Assembly (NCBI RefSeq): GCF_012933505.1
Contig: NZ_JABBNB010000002.1
Location: 62,001-126,000 of the forward strand
Length of the DNA stretch: 64,000 nucleotides
DNA from: Gordonia asplenii
GTDB lineage: Bacteria > Actinomycetota > Actinomycetes > Mycobacteriales > Mycobacteriaceae
Reading direction: 5' to 3'
Shown here: positions 63,882 through 64,000 of the stretch, one piece after another
Layout of the letters: every line of letters begins with the position of its first letter
How positions within the stretch are numbered: the first letter of the stretch is position 1
Program-made: the position numbers and the translations under genes
Notes under the pieces: generated by a model
Database searches by the model: none
The model's input: the letters and a program-made list of their open reading frames with translations, nothing else
What the model was told of the DNA's origin: nothing

Positions 63882-64000
63882 ATGGTATCGATCAGTCGCG
63901 AACGCTATGCCGCGATCTACGGGCCGACCGCGGGCGACCAGGTGCGCCTGGGCGACACCGATCTGTGGATCGAGATCGAGGCCGACCACACCGTCGGCGG
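63882..64000 (+). CDS. ureC: Urease subunit alpha, 3'-truncated by the window
   Basis: The first 40 residues ([15 protein letters not shown], then [18 protein letters not shown]) are those of the urease catalytic alpha chain. ATG 63882 follows the ureB stop directly. The rest, including the nickel ligands and the carbamylated Lys, lies past the right edge. Confidence 0.95.
   Translation, partial: MVSISRERYAAIYGPTAGDQVRLGDTDLWIEIEADHTVG

Noticed and set aside
1..64000. CRISPR arrays, tRNA or rRNA genes, insertion sequences, prophage genes, replication origin
   Set aside because: No regularly spaced direct repeats, cloverleaf-like sequences, transposase or integrase motifs or phage proteins were seen on either strand. 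Short or diverged RNAs could be missed by eye.

Overview
The window is high-GC actinobacterial DNA with almost continuous coding. An Ag85-like mycolyl esterase, two small secreted cutinases, an MbtH protein and a CE1758/CE1759-type LLM/FMN-reductase pair all point to a mycolic-acid-bearing member of the Mycobacteriales. Gordonia or a close relative is my best guess, but no rRNA or marker gene here proves it.

Positions 1-46820 are a giant nonribosomal peptide synthetase (NRPS) locus. Two very large co-directional genes (1-13602, cut by the left edge; 13659-46505, about 10,950 residues) and an mbtH gene encode at least 13 modules: 13 A and 13 T domains, 12 C domains, 4 epimerization (E) domains and one terminal thioesterase. 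One module is divided between the two proteins, with its C domain ending the first and its A-T starting the second. Three A domains carry a textbook serine code, and four more carry a related DVPH-type code that I cannot assign. The predicted product is a Ser-rich peptide with at least 13 residues visible here, and D residues at positions 2, 8, 9 and 10. No tailoring, transport or acyl-starter gene lies in the window, so lipidation cannot be judged.

Positions 47089-48732 hold small genes: a 100-residue protein resembling the start of an adenylation domain, closed by a strong terminator, then three related secreted mini-proteins (33-39 residue mature peptides, two Cys, ending Cys-Tyr-x). A 22-codon Cys-containing ORF with an excellent Shine-Dalgarno site lies between the first and second.

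Positions 48781-55677 are housekeeping and envelope genes: cutinase, DUF4190-type membrane protein, lipoprotein, LLM monooxygenase plus FMN reductase, second cutinase, a repeat-rich intergenic stretch, GNAT acetyltransferase and pirin.

Positions 55781-61037 are signalling genes: a PAS-GGDEF-PAS-PAS protein, then a response regulator, a histidine kinase, a degenerate sensor-like membrane protein and a stand-alone LuxR-type DNA-binding protein. The window ends with an acetoacetate-decarboxylase-family gene, the mycolyltransferase-like esterase and the start of a ureABC operon, cut by the right edge. No tRNA, rRNA, CRISPR array, insertion sequence or prophage gene was seen.
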